Source: Rhodospirillales bacterium (GTDB taxonomy: Bacteria; Pseudomonadota; Alphaproteobacteria; Rhodospirillales; Casp-alpha2). Taken from it: 18,278 bases of DNA. Of this stretch, positions 1 through 7,409 are shown one piece after another. The notes under the pieces were generated by a model. The model had not been told where the DNA came from, made no database searches, and saw only the letters and a program-made list of their open reading frames with translations. The number at the start of each line of letters is the position of its first letter. Position 1 is the stretch's first letter. The stretch covers positions 1 to 18,278 of the forward strand of contig JAJFIE010000149.1 of assembly GCA_021775275.1 (NCBI GenBank), written 5' to 3'. Both the position numbers and the translations under genes were made by a program.

Positions 1-703
1 GGTCGGTTGGGCCCATGATGATATTGTCATAACCGCCGGGACCGGACCCGGCGACCACATAGGACGAATTGTCCGCGCCCCGCGCCAACAGATCAATCCG
101 CAATCGGCGACAGTTCTCCCGCTCGCTTTCGCCCATGACCAGGCTGTCCGGCAGTGCCTCAAACGCCGCCGACGTCAAATCGCACACATAGTGTATTTTG
201 GCAATTTCAGCCGGTGATTTCACATAGCGCAATCGGTGCATCATGATCGCCGAATCTACAAATTCGGCGTTACCCATCCTGGTCCTGAGTGTGTCGAAGT
301 CCTGCGCGGGCATGCGAAGCACACTCTCCGCTCCCAGTGAAGCGCCGAGTCGCCCGAAACGACCGACCTGCTCCTTTAACGCTTCAGCCACCAGTGAAAT
401 ACCATCGTCGTCCGGTCGGGGCGACGACCACGTCCGGATGTCGTCGACCCACGTCGCACTCATGCCCGCCGCGCCAATGCCCGGAATAACGGCGATGGGC
501 TTTCCGTCCAGTGGCAGGACAACAAACCACGGGCGGGTCGGGCTTTCCCAGAACTGGGTCAGAAACCCGGTAAAATAGCGGACTTCCGCCTCGGTCGTCA
601 GCAGGACCGCATCAAGTTCCAGTTCGCGCATGCAGGCTTGCGCACGGGCCAGGCGTTGTTCAAATTCCGTCAGCAGAAACCCGCGTGGTGGTGGTGTCAG
701 CAT
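1..703 (-). CDS. M24-family metallopeptidase (creatinase / aminopeptidase P-like), 3'-truncated by window edge
   Basis: Reading the minus strand from ATG 703 gives 234 uninterrupted codons that run off the left edge. The start is supported by a clean AGGAG Shine-Dalgarno (complement of 714-718) 10 nt upstream. Residues about 15-160 have the creatinase N-terminal domain pattern (RLARAQACMRELELDAVLL, then YFTGF). Then comes the linker typical of the family (LRYVKSPAEIAKIH) and the beginning of the pita-bread catalytic domain (Ala/Gly-rich VVAGSGPGGYDN). The family consists of dinuclear-metal Xaa-Pro peptidases and relatives such as creatinase, ectoine hydrolase and DddP. The Asp/Asp/His/Glu/Glu metal ligands would lie in the missing C-terminal part, so activity and substrate cannot be judged. 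The gene diverges from slyX. Family call is firm; substrate is unknown. Confidence 0.88.
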   Translation of the reverse strand, partial: MLTPPPRGFLLTEFEQRLARAQACMRELELDAVLLTTEAEVRYFTGFLTQFWESPTRPWFVVLPLDGKPIAVIPGIGAAGMSATWVDDIRTWSSPRPDDDGISLVAEALKEQVGRFGRLGASLGAESVLRMPAQDFDTLRTRMGNAEFVDSAIMMHRLRYVKSPAEIAKIHYVCDLTSAAFEALPDSLVMGESERENCRRLRIDLLARGADNSSYVVAGSGPGGYDNIIMGPTD

Positions 704-817
704 CAAAATTTTACTCCTGAAGTGTTGTGCTGCGGGGACGATACCATGGTGTTCATTTTACGCGACGTTCTTTATTGTGCGCGGACCGATTTGACCACTG
801 GAAAGACCGAGGCTCCT

Positions 818-1039
818 ATGGAAGACATCGCCCGTCTGGAAAAACGTATCAGCGATCTGGAACAGCACGTCGCCTACCAGGACGCCACTATTCAGGATCT
901 GAGCGATATGACCGCCCAGCAATGGAAGATCATTGATGGCCTGACCAAAAAGGCGACACGGCTGACAGAACATCTTATGGCACTTGAAGAATCGTCCAAA
1001 TCCGCCACGCAGCAAGACCCGCCACCGCCACATTACTGA
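818..1039 (+). CDS. slyX: SlyX family protein
   Basis: A 73-residue protein, the usual SlyX size. It is almost entirely one predicted coiled coil: the N-terminal half has the heptad-like ARLEKRISDLEQHVAYQDATI, followed by the family's LxxxxxxQxxxIxxLxxxxxxLxxxL pattern. It ends in the characteristic proline-rich PPPPHY tail. The open frame extends back to 638, but the upstream part overlaps the divergent M24 gene and looks nothing like SlyX, so ATG 818 is chosen; the ribosome site is weak (GAGG a few bases before). SlyX is a small cytoplasmic protein of unresolved role, named from its position beside slyD in E. coli. Here it is followed 13 nt later by a transporter gene in the same direction, which suggests co-transcription. 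Confidence 0.88.
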   Translation: MEDIARLEKRISDLEQHVAYQDATIQDLSDMTAQQWKIIDGLTKKATRLTEHLMALEESSKSATQQDPPPPHY

Positions 1040-1052
1040 GCGCGCTACCCCT

Positions 1053-1919
1053 ATGAGCATTCCGCATCTGTTTCTGATCGTTCTGGTCAATCTTGTCTGG
1101 GGCAGCCTGTTTGTCATGGCTACCCTTGGTCTAAACCAGTTCCCTCCGCTGCTGTTCACGGCATTGCGCTTCGGTCTGCTGTCTGTCGTTCTGATACCGT
1201 TTCTGCGCATCGTTCCCGGACAAATGAAACGCATCGGCGCGATTTCCATGGTCATGGGGATTGCCATGTACGTGACGCTCTATCTGGCTCTCGCCTGGAC
1301 CAACAGCACTGCGGCCATTGCCATGGCCGGGCAGATAGAAGTCCCCATCGCTGTCTTGTTGGGTATTTTTTTGTTGGGTGAGCGCGCCAACCCGTTACGC
1401 ATGATTGGCACTGGCGCCGCATTTGCGGGCGTCATGGTGATCGGCTTTGATCCTGTCATGCTGGATGACCTGCCAGCGCTCGGCATGATCACCTTATCGG
1501 CGGGGTTCTATGCCACCGCCATGATTCTGGTCAGAAACCTGGACAACGTCAGCCCGTTTGTCATCAATGCCTGGATGGCGGCGATCAGCACCGTACCGTT
1601 ACTGCTTTTGTCCTATATTTTTGAAAGCGATCAGTGGGCCGCCGCCTTCAACGCCAATATGTGGGGATGGGGCACATTATTTTATTCCGCCTTTGTCGGT
1701 TCGCTGATTGGTCATGGCGGGATGTACTACCTGTTGCGGTTCTACCCCGTGGGGATGATCGCGCCATTTACCCTGTTGACGCCACTTTTTGCCGTCAGCG
1801 GCAGTGTGTTGTTTCTGGGGGATTCACTTACGTTGGCCTTGATCGTCGGTGGCCTGATGGTCCTGGCCGGGGTTGCCAGTGTGAATCTTGCAACCGGAAC
1901 CAAAGAGCCATCCCCATGA
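1053..1919 (+). CDS. EamA / drug-metabolite-transporter (DMT) superfamily permease
   Basis: A 288-residue integral inner-membrane protein with about ten hydrophobic segments in two EamA repeats (roughly residues 5-130 and 145-280), the family's usual length. The first helix carries the hallmark N-L-V-W-G-S pattern (LVNLVWGSLFV), followed by P-x-L-F-x-A-L-R-F-G. Repeat 1 ends with the GEI/GER-type helix (LLGIFLLGERANPLRMIGT) and repeat 2 with FLGDSLTLALIVGGLMVLAGV. ATG 1053 is preferred over the earlier in-frame ATG 984, because the 23 residues before it are basic, overlap slyX and do not fit the family. Members export amino acids, metabolites or drugs; the sequence does not reveal the substrate. 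The stop overlaps the next gene's start (ATGA), implying translational coupling. Confidence 0.9.
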   Translation: MSIPHLFLIVLVNLVWGSLFVMATLGLNQFPPLLFTALRFGLLSVVLIPFLRIVPGQMKRIGAISMVMGIAMYVTLYLALAWTNSTAAIAMAGQIEVPIAVLLGIFLLGERANPLRMIGTGAAFAGVMVIGFDPVMLDDLPALGMITLSAGFYATAMILVRNLDNVSPFVINAWMAAISTVPLLLLSYIFESDQWAAAFNANMWGWGTLFYSAFVGSLIGHGGMYYLLRFYPVGMIAPFTLLTPLFAVSGSVLFLGDSLTLALIVGGLMVLAGVASVNLATGTKEPSP

Positions 1920-2185
1920 CTGAACCAATCCCTTGCTCGTGTTTCGTCTATGTGCTGGGTGCTGACGGACCCGGCGGATATCGCACCTATGTCGGCTGGA
2001 CCACGGATCTGGCCCGCCGCCTTGCGCAACACAATGCCGGAACGGGAGCACGGTCAACGCGGGGCCGTCAGTGGGCCTTACTCTACGCTGAAAGTTTCGA
2101 GACAAAAACCGGGGCCATGAGTCGGGAATGGCACCTCAAACGGGACAGGCGGTTCCGCAAAATGCTGAGTGACGCCAGATCATGA
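1916..2185 (+). CDS. GIY-YIG domain protein (small YhbQ/UPF0213-type)
   Basis: An 89-residue single-domain protein. The signature is modified but recognisable: FVYVL (residues 10-14, GIY position) and TYVGWT (24-29, YIG position). It continues with DLARRLAQHN containing the catalytic-type Arg34/35, then TGARSTRG and the helix MSREWHLKR with the metal-binding-type Glu71. An insertion of about nine residues (GADGPGGYR) separates the two strands. The start ATG lies inside the transporter's stop (ATGA at 1916-1919); the longer in-frame extension back to 1634 lies inside the transporter gene and is rejected. GIY-YIG proteins of this size are putative structure-specific nucleases; the role here is unknown. 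It is probably the last gene of the slyX-transporter unit. Confidence 0.88.
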   Translation: MTEPIPCSCFVYVLGADGPGGYRTYVGWTTDLARRLAQHNAGTGARSTRGRQWALLYAESFETKTGAMSREWHLKRDRRFRKMLSDARS

Positions 2186-2189
2186 ACTC

Positions 2190-2218
2190 ATGACATCGAC
2201 AGGTACTCAATCTATATT
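2190..2218 (+). promoter_or_regulatory. Sigma70-type promoter of trhO; start point at the ATG
   Basis: ATGACA (2190-2195, five of six match to TTGACA), a 17-nt spacer, and TATATT (2213-2218, five of six match to TATAAT). The usual start point, about seven bases beyond the -10, falls on or next to the trhO ATG at 2225. No Shine-Dalgarno is seen in the six bases between, so the transcript may be leaderless. This is pattern matching only. Confidence 0.55.
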
Positions 2219-2224
2219 GCCGCC

Positions 2225-3115
2225 ATGAAACCCGTTCTTGTCGCCGCGTTCTATAGATTTGCCCTGCTCGATGATTTCGCCGGGATGCGGGCGGTATTGC
2301 TGGATAAATGCCGAACCGAAGACATTGTCGGCACGGTGTTGCTGGCCCATGAAGGCATCAACGGCACCATCGCGGGAACGGATCAAGGAATTGCCAACGT
2401 CCTGGCATACTTGCGCGCCGACCCCCGCCTTGGCGATTTCCCCCACAAGGAATCCCGTGCGGATACGCCACCCTTTCAGCGCATGAAGGTACGCCTGAAG
2501 AAAGAAATTGTGACCATGGGAGTCGAAAACATCAATCCCAATGAGACCGTTGGAACCTATGTGGATGCCGACCAATGGAACGCCCTGATTGCCGATCCCG
2601 ACGTGGTGGTCGTGGACACCCGCAATGATTATGAGGTCGAGATCGGCACCTTCGAGGGCGCTATCAACCCGGATATCCATACGTTCCGGGAGTTCCCGGA
2701 TTGGGCGCGGGATAACGGATTACTGGAGGGGCAAAAAAAAGTCGCCATGTTCTGCACCGGCGGTATCCGTTGCGAAAAAGCCACCGCGTATCTGCGCAAA
2801 CAGGGCGTCGACCAGGTCTATCATCTCAACGGCGGCATTTTGAAATATCTCGAAACCGTGCCTGAAGACAAAAGCCTGTGGGACGGTGAATGCTATGTCT
2901 TCGATGATCGCGTCTCCGTGGGGCACGGTCTGAAACCCGGCCCCTACGACAGTTGCCCGGGCTGTGGCCGCCCGCTCAGCAAAGCCGACAAACTGTTAGC
3001 CCTCTACGAACGCGATATCTGCTGCCCCAGGTGCCACGACGACATAACACCTGAACAACGTCAGCGGTTCATGCAACGGCGCAAACAGAATGACCGCGAC
3101 CGGGCGGGATTCTGA
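2225..3115 (+). CDS. trhO: tRNA uridine(34) hydroxylase TrhO (rhodanese-domain, YceA family)
   Basis: A 296-residue cytoplasmic protein. Family knowledge: TrhO uses O2 to hydroxylate U34 of certain tRNAs, giving 5-hydroxyuridine, the precursor of cmo5U/mcmo5U wobble modifications. The N-terminal domain (1-95) shows the family motifs AAFYRF, GTVLLAHEGINGTIAG and FxRMKVRLKKEIVTMG. The rhodanese domain (about 112-215) has VVVDTRNDYEVEIG and the active loop CTGGIRCEK with catalytic Cys177 and the second conserved Cys183, then YHLNGGILKYLE. The C-terminus has a Cys-rich part (CPGC at 244-247, CCPRC at 266-270), plausibly a metal-binding knuckle. The ATG at 2225 fits the family's start a few residues before AAFY. 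There is no Shine-Dalgarno, but a promoter ends six bases upstream. The gene stands alone. Confidence 0.95.
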   Translation: MKPVLVAAFYRFALLDDFAGMRAVLLDKCRTEDIVGTVLLAHEGINGTIAGTDQGIANVLAYLRADPRLGDFPHKESRADTPPFQRMKVRLKKEIVTMGVENINPNETVGTYVDADQWNALIADPDVVVVDTRNDYEVEIGTFEGAINPDIHTFREFPDWARDNGLLEGQKKVAMFCTGGIRCEKATAYLRKQGVDQVYHLNGGILKYLETVPEDKSLWDGECYVFDDRVSVGHGLKPGPYDSCPGCGRPLSKADKLLALYERDICCPRCHDDITPEQRQRFMQRRKQNDRDRAGF

Positions 3116-3329
3116 AATCATTCGCAGCGCCGCATCGTGCCGGGACGCTCGGTGAGTTGGAATCCGCTAGTGCAGTTGCCTGAAAAAATGATAATAAGGA
3201 ACCTCCGCGTTCAATGCCAGTTGGTGTGACAGTGCACGGGCGCGGAATTCGTCCGGGCGTGAGCCGGGACAGTAAAGATGTCACGACGACGCTGGTGTCT
3301 GTGGCGTGATGGGGTAGGATGAAGGCGAG
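3116..3329. other. Intergenic region, 214 bp, between trhO and the 741-aa gene
   Basis: I see no convincing terminator hairpin with a T-run and no clear promoter. A 31-codon frame (3214-3309) with AAGGAAC about ten bases upstream exists, but nothing in its composition supports it. GAAGGCGAG directly before 3330 is the probable ribosome site of the next gene. Confidence 0.4.
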
Positions 3330-5555
3330 ATGGCACGCAACCCGCGTTTATCCATCTTTATGAAAATACTCATCACCGGGTTCATCCTGCCCTTTCTGTT
3401 GAATATCCAGGGATCAGCACTTTCCACCGCATATGCTTGGGAGCGAACCCCCTTTGATCCGGTTTTCGCACCGGCGAATGGGCCGGGACAGGAAGAGATC
3501 GCCATCCCTCTCGATCAGCAGTTCAACGAAACCTTCATTGCCCAACAGAGAGGGGCTGGGGCGGTTATCCCGAAGGCTGCACAGGAACAGGATGATGGTC
3601 CATCTCCAGCGCTGGAAGCGGTCATGGAAAATGTTCGGAGCGTGACCTTAAGCGGAGTTGCGCCATCAGACACGAAGACGGATAAACCGGAAGTCCTGGC
3701 TAAATATCCCGGGACCGAAAATTCCAGATCGAGAATACGGTCCCGTCAGCACAACAGACCGGTAACCGGTGATGGACTGATTGCAGACCTGCTTCGCCTG
3801 TTCGGTTTTCGGGCAGATGGCGATACTGGAATTGAAACGGCGAACCGGGCCTCAAACGAGCAAACACGTGACACAAACGATGGCGCAATGCCTGTGGAGC
3901 CCGTAATATCGGCGGAATCCGTGGCCCAATCTGAGCCTGAGTATGTGCAGGAAACAGTGACGCCGGAACCGGTATTGCCGGCGCAGGCCGATGCTTCAAC
4001 ACCGGACGCGGTGGATTCAACGGGGGTTTTTCAGCAAATTACGACATGGTTCAAGGAAAACACCGAACCGGCCGATATTCCGGGCGAAACCCGATATCTG
4101 GTTCAGAGTGTCACCATTGATCTACCCCCGCCACTTGATGACGTTGTTGAGGTTGACAACTCCCCGGTGCTCGTGGACGACACCGTAAGTGGCGATGCGG
4201 GCGAACCTGAGGCTGAGATCACGATTGAGACCGGGATTGAGATCGAAGCCGAAATCGAGGCCAGGACCGGGATAGCGGCTGAAACCAAAACCGAAGCCGC
4301 AGACGCGGCGGATGCAGATCGAACGGAAATCACAAAGGTTACAACGGCTGATCCCGGGTTTTTTAGTCGACTGTTTGGTCAAAATCGGGAAGTTCCTGAA
4401 TCGCCCGCTGTGTCTCCTGTTGAACCACTCGAAAACCCGATGAAGGAAACCCCCGAACCGGTTGTGCAAGTCGATAAACCAGAGCAGCCTCGACAGATCG
4501 CTTCTCTGGCGTCAGAGACGGCGCCGCCATTGATCCCTGACGCGCCAATCCCCGATACTCCAGAGGCGCAGGCTCCGGCGCCGGTTATTGCTGTCCCCGA
4601 CATCGAACGAGCAGCGCCCAGCATCGAACGAAAAGGACCGCCGCCAAATTTCATTGATGTGGTCAGTTCGTTCTTCTCGGGTGAAAAAGTTACCTGGGCA
4701 AGGCGAGGCGGTGGTGAGCCGCCTGAACGCAATCAAGCAAGACAATCAACGCCACTTACAACGGCAGCACCTGCGACAAAAGAAACTGTGCCCGTTGCCG
4801 TGCAAAGCACAGTGCTTGTCGCGTCCCCGTCGGCTCCATCGAACGAGCCACAACAGACCCCGTTGGTGGATGCCGCTATCGCGGAGGCGCGGTGGCTCAA
4901 TATCGACCCCGCTGCTGAAACAGCATTCGCCGTCGATATTGCCGTTCCGGTGTCCGACAAGGTCAAAATTCTGGAAGAAAAGCTGATCCTGGGTGATGAG
5001 GGACATTTAGGCCGTGCGTTGCCATTCGGCGATGATCCAGGCGAGAATTGTGTTCGGCGGCTGGCAGGGCAAACCTGGATATGCCTGGAATCCCTTGGCT
5101 GGCCAGCGGTCATTTCCGATGCCTTCATGGCCCGTGGCGTGCCGGAAGGGCGGACCAAGGCGATTGTTCGTTATGACCGGGATGAGGCCACGCAATACCG
5201 TGTTTCCTTTCCAACGGGAAGTTTCGATCGCATGCGTTTCCACTTCGAATATCTGCTGGGACCACCCAGCAAACAAAAGGAGGTCCTGGTGGCATTATTC
5301 GGCGAGCCCAGACGCACCAACCGTGTGGTCCACTGGGTTGCTGAACAGGCCGGTGACAAGTCGCCAGCCATCCTGGAAATCCGTGAAATTGACGATATTC
5401 GCTGGATGGAATCACCCGATAAAACCAACGGTGTTGTTCGCCTTTACCGCACGGGCGCAAAACCCGTCTTCGCCATGGTCATGTCGGCCGATTTGCGCCT
5501 GATCGAAGTTCGTCGATTGTCCAACAGGAACAAGAATAAGACCGCAACGCCCTGA
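3330..5555 (+). CDS. Secreted/periplasmic protein of unknown function: acidic Pro/Glu-rich linker plus conserved-looking C-terminal domain
   Basis: I do not recognise a named family. It has 741 residues. Residues 1-36 form a signal sequence: basic start, hydrophobic core ILITGFILPFLLNI, likely cleavage after AYA36. Residues about 85-540 are low-complexity, acidic and Pro/Glu/Ala-rich, probably disordered, including an Ile-Glu quasi-repeat near 296-315. This linker carries four similar short hydrophobic motifs at residues 151-158, 234-241, 342-349 and 442-449 (IADLLRLF, FQQITTWF, PGFFSRLF, IDVVSSFF). The C-terminal part (about 545-730) looks folded: Cys574 and Cys585 around a WICLESLGWP stretch, a VRYDRDEATQYRVSFP strand region, and an EIREIDDIRWME segment. 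ATG 3330 is preferred because GAAGGCGAG precedes it; ATG 3360 has no ribosome site. The location beside a TolC/giant-protein locus suggests an envelope role, but that is inference. Confidence 0.75.
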   Translation: MARNPRLSIFMKILITGFILPFLLNIQGSALSTAYAWERTPFDPVFAPANGPGQEEIAIPLDQQFNETFIAQQRGAGAVIPKAAQEQDDGPSPALEAVMENVRSVTLSGVAPSDTKTDKPEVLAKYPGTENSRSRIRSRQHNRPVTGDGLIADLLRLFGFRADGDTGIETANRASNEQTRDTNDGAMPVEPVISAESVAQSEPEYVQETVTPEPVLPAQADASTPDAVDSTGVFQQITTWFKENTEPADIPGETRYLVQSVTIDLPPPLDDVVEVDNSPVLVDDTVSGDAGEPEAEITIETGIEIEAEIEARTGIAAETKTEAADAADADRTEITKVTTADPGFFSRLFGQNREVPESPAVSPVEPLENPMKETPEPVVQVDKPEQPRQIASLASETAPPLIPDAPIPDTPEAQAPAPVIAVPDIERAAPSIERKGPPPNFIDVVSSFFSGEKVTWARRGGGEPPERNQARQSTPLTTAAPATKETVPVAVQSTVLVASPSAPSNEPQQTPLVDAAIAEARWLNIDPAAETAFAVDIAVPVSDKVKILEEKLILGDEGHLGRALPFGDDPGENCVRRLAGQTWICLESLGWPAVISDAFMARGVPEGRTKAIVRYDRDEATQYRVSFPTGSFDRMRFHFEYLLGPPSKQKEVLVALFGEPRRTNRVVHWVAEQAGDKSPAILEIREIDDIRWMESPDKTNGVVRLYRTGAKPVFAMVMSADLRLIEVRRLSNRNKNKTATP

Positions 5556-5877
5556 TGCACCTCCTTGCCTGACCCACACGCGCAACTTGCTTGTTTTGGC
5601 TCCAAAATTCGATCCCTGTGTCATTTTGAAGGGCTTCGGTTCAAAAAAACTCATTACGAATCAATAGGTTTATGAATTGGAAATTGCCAAATCAGCAAAA
5701 ATTGTATAGAAGGCTGACCAAAGTGAAATCGCATAACATGATGATTTCGATGTATAATTTATGTGCCATGTGAAAGCGATTGCATTGTTGTTTCATCTGT
5801 GGCGAATTATAGTTAATGATCGACAGGTGTCTCGCTGGGAAAGCCGTCTGGCGTGGAGCGAAGACGAGGGAAATAGA
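5556..5877. other. AT-rich intergenic region upstream of the TolC-family gene
   Basis: About 320 bp without a supported gene, clearly more AT-rich (especially 5580-5765) than the flanking coding DNA. It holds a 7-bp perfect inverted repeat, TTTTGAA (5624-5630) and TTCAAAA (5640-5646), around a GGGCTTCGG loop. The repeat is followed by an A-run on the plus strand, which is a U-run on the minus strand. It also holds the -10 box described separately. The frame of the TolC gene is open back to an ATG at 5761, but that ATG has no ribosome site and lies right behind the -10, so I treat 5761-5877 as leader. Confidence 0.5.
5753..5758 (+). promoter_or_regulatory. Candidate -10 box (TATAAT) for the TolC/giant-protein unit
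   Basis: A perfect TATAAT preceded by TG in an AT-rich stretch. The -35 region 16-18 bp upstream (CGCATA area) is poor, so the promoter would need an activator or another sigma factor. The predicted start near 5765 lies downstream of ATG 5761, which argues that translation begins later, at TTG 5878, leaving a leader of about 110 nt. Confidence 0.35.
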
Positions 5878-7206
5878 TTGGTCGGACCCTTCAAACCATT
5901 CCGTTGGATTGGTAACAGCATGGGGGCGGTGTGTCTCTGTGTGAGTCTCACTGCGGGCTTTAGTGCGTCAATTTCGGCGGCGCCTTTGGTCGATGAGATC
6001 AGTGTGCTTATCGAGACCCACAATCGAATTCTTGCGGCGCAGGCCGACGAACGCGCCGCGCGCGAGCAGATTGCCGTATCGGAAGGCGACTGGAATCCTG
6101 AACTTTCCGTGACCACAAGCTACGGCTACGAGCGACAGCTCAAAGGAAATGCGACAGCGGATACCAGCATGCCGCCTCGTGATTTGACCATGTCGCTCAG
6201 CCAGTTGCTGTGGGACTTCGGCTCTACCGACGCCGGTATCGACAAAGCCCGCCTGACCCACAATCAGTCACAGTCGACTCTTGTATCCACGCGCCAATCG
6301 TTGATTCTCGAAGGGATCAGCGCCTATCTGGAAGCGTTGCGTACCCAGAAACTGATTTTGTTCGCCCGGGAATCTGTCGGAAATATCCGCCATCAGGCCG
6401 AACTGGAGGATTCTCGCGTACAACGTGGGTCCGGTTTCACGACGGATGTTCTACAGGCCAAGACCGAGCTAGCAGGCGCCGAGGCGCGCTTGGTTGCCGC
6501 TATTGGCGCCTTCAAGGTCGCCGCTAACCGATACCGGGCAGTATTTGGTCATGATCCGGGTCCGGTTGAAGACATGTATGCGCCCATGACCCCGTTCGCG
6601 GACATTCCCGAAACCATTGAGGCCTCGATTGAAGTCGCCATGCGGGATAATCCGGCCCTGGATGCGGCGGCGACGGCGGCGCGCATTGCGCGCGCAGACA
6701 TCAACATTACAGAGGCCGACGAATTTTACCCCCGGCTGGATGCGACCGCTGAAACGTCCTATCAGGAAGATGCCGAAGGAACGGTTGGTGAAAAAACCGA
6801 AAACCTTTTCAAGGTTGAATTGAGTTACGATTTCAACCTCGGCTTCACCGCATACAACACCCTCAGGGCTTCCGAGCAGGGCCATTTGGCGTTTGAAAAG
6901 CGTTACGAGGATGAAAAGGACCGGGTTGAGGAACAAATCCGTAATGCCTGGGATAATCTTGATACGGCGCGTTTGCGCGCGGATCATCTGACCAATCAGG
7001 CGAACATCGCGGGCGAGTTTCTGGAACTGGCCCAGCGGGAGCGGGAGCTGGGCAACCGCTCCCTGATTGATATTCTGCAAGCAGAAACACGGCTGATTAA
7101 CGCCAACAGTGACGCCACGTCCGCACGAACGGATGTGGCATTGGCGGTGTACAACCTGTTGTCCGCCATGGGTCATCTTGAACTGGATGTTCTTGTAGAA
7201 AATTAA
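5878..7206 (+). CDS. TolC-family outer membrane efflux/secretion channel
   Basis: Family knowledge: TolC-type proteins trimerise into an outer-membrane beta-barrel with a periplasmic helical tunnel and serve type I secretion or efflux. With the TTG start the protein has 442 residues, the normal size. It has a signal sequence (GPFKPFRWI, then hydrophobic MGAVCLCVSLTAGF, cleavage near ISAAP). Two outer-membrane-efflux repeats follow. The first has SEGDWNPELSVTTSYGYER, a beta-strand region SLSQLLWDFGSTDAGI and a helix with GSGFTTDVLQAKTEL. The second has NPALDAAATAARIARADI, FYPRLDATAETSYQED, LSYDFNLGFTAYNTLRASEQ and ELGNRSLIDILQAETRLINA. Start choice: TTG 5878 has GAGGGA (5866-5871) at good spacing and yields a proper signal peptide. 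ATG 5761 gives a long charged extension with no ribosome site, and ATG 5920 has no ribosome site. The gene lies 203 bp before the giant protein and probably exports it. Confidence 0.9.
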   Translation: MVGPFKPFRWIGNSMGAVCLCVSLTAGFSASISAAPLVDEISVLIETHNRILAAQADERAAREQIAVSEGDWNPELSVTTSYGYERQLKGNATADTSMPPRDLTMSLSQLLWDFGSTDAGIDKARLTHNQSQSTLVSTRQSLILEGISAYLEALRTQKLILFARESVGNIRHQAELEDSRVQRGSGFTTDVLQAKTELAGAEARLVAAIGAFKVAANRYRAVFGHDPGPVEDMYAPMTPFADIPETIEASIEVAMRDNPALDAAATAARIARADINITEADEFYPRLDATAETSYQEDAEGTVGEKTENLFKVELSYDFNLGFTAYNTLRASEQGHLAFEKRYEDEKDRVEEQIRNAWDNLDTARLRADHLTNQANIAGEFLELAQRERELGNRSLIDILQAETRLINANSDATSARTDVALAVYNLLSAMGHLELDVLVEN

Positions 7207-7237
7207 TAACCCGGAGGACCGGATTTCGTTTGCTGAA

Positions 7238-7266
7238 TTAACAAGACATTCCATAAAAGTTAATGT
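7238..7266 (+). promoter_or_regulatory. Weak candidate promoter for the giant gene
   Basis: TTAACA (7238-7243, five of six to consensus), a 17-nt spacer, then TAATGT (7261-7266, only three of six). The 203-bp spacer 7207-7409 is AT-rich near the TolC stop. It contains a short imperfect hairpin (TTCGCC 7288-7293 with GGCGAA 7312-7317) but no convincing terminator, so read-through from the TolC gene is equally possible. Confidence 0.2.
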
Positions 7267-7409
7267 ACTGTGAATAGCAAATTGGCGTTCGCCTTGAAGA
7301 AGTCATTGGCGGGCGAAAAGAAAACTGGCTTTCCGACGCCGCAACAATTCAATCTTGCAGCTCTTGACCGAAGGTAACGTGGCTTAACCACTTTAGCGGG
7401 GATTTAGCG

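Noticed and set aside
243..578. 111-codon plus-strand frame over the left edge
   Set aside because: Antisense to the M24 gene, whose protein clearly matches its family.
3214..3309. 31-codon frame in the trhO downstream gap with AAGGAAC upstream
   Set aside because: Very short, no hydrophobic segment or recognisable pattern, ribosome-site spacing long; most likely chance.
5624..5646. Inverted repeat TTTTGAA/TTCAAAA as a terminator of the 741-aa gene
   Set aside because: The stem is AT-only at its base, and the following run is A on the plus strand. It would only suit a minus-strand transcript, and there is no gene there.
5761..5877. ATG 5761 as start of the TolC-family gene
   Set aside because: No ribosome site; it lies directly behind a TATAAT box and gives a charged extension ahead of the signal peptide. 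It cannot be excluded without mapping.
7212..7240. Strong GGAGGA just after the TolC-family stop, followed by TTG CTG AAT TAA
   Set aside because: It leads to only three codons. It may be a relic or irrelevant, and the giant frame has its own site before 7410.
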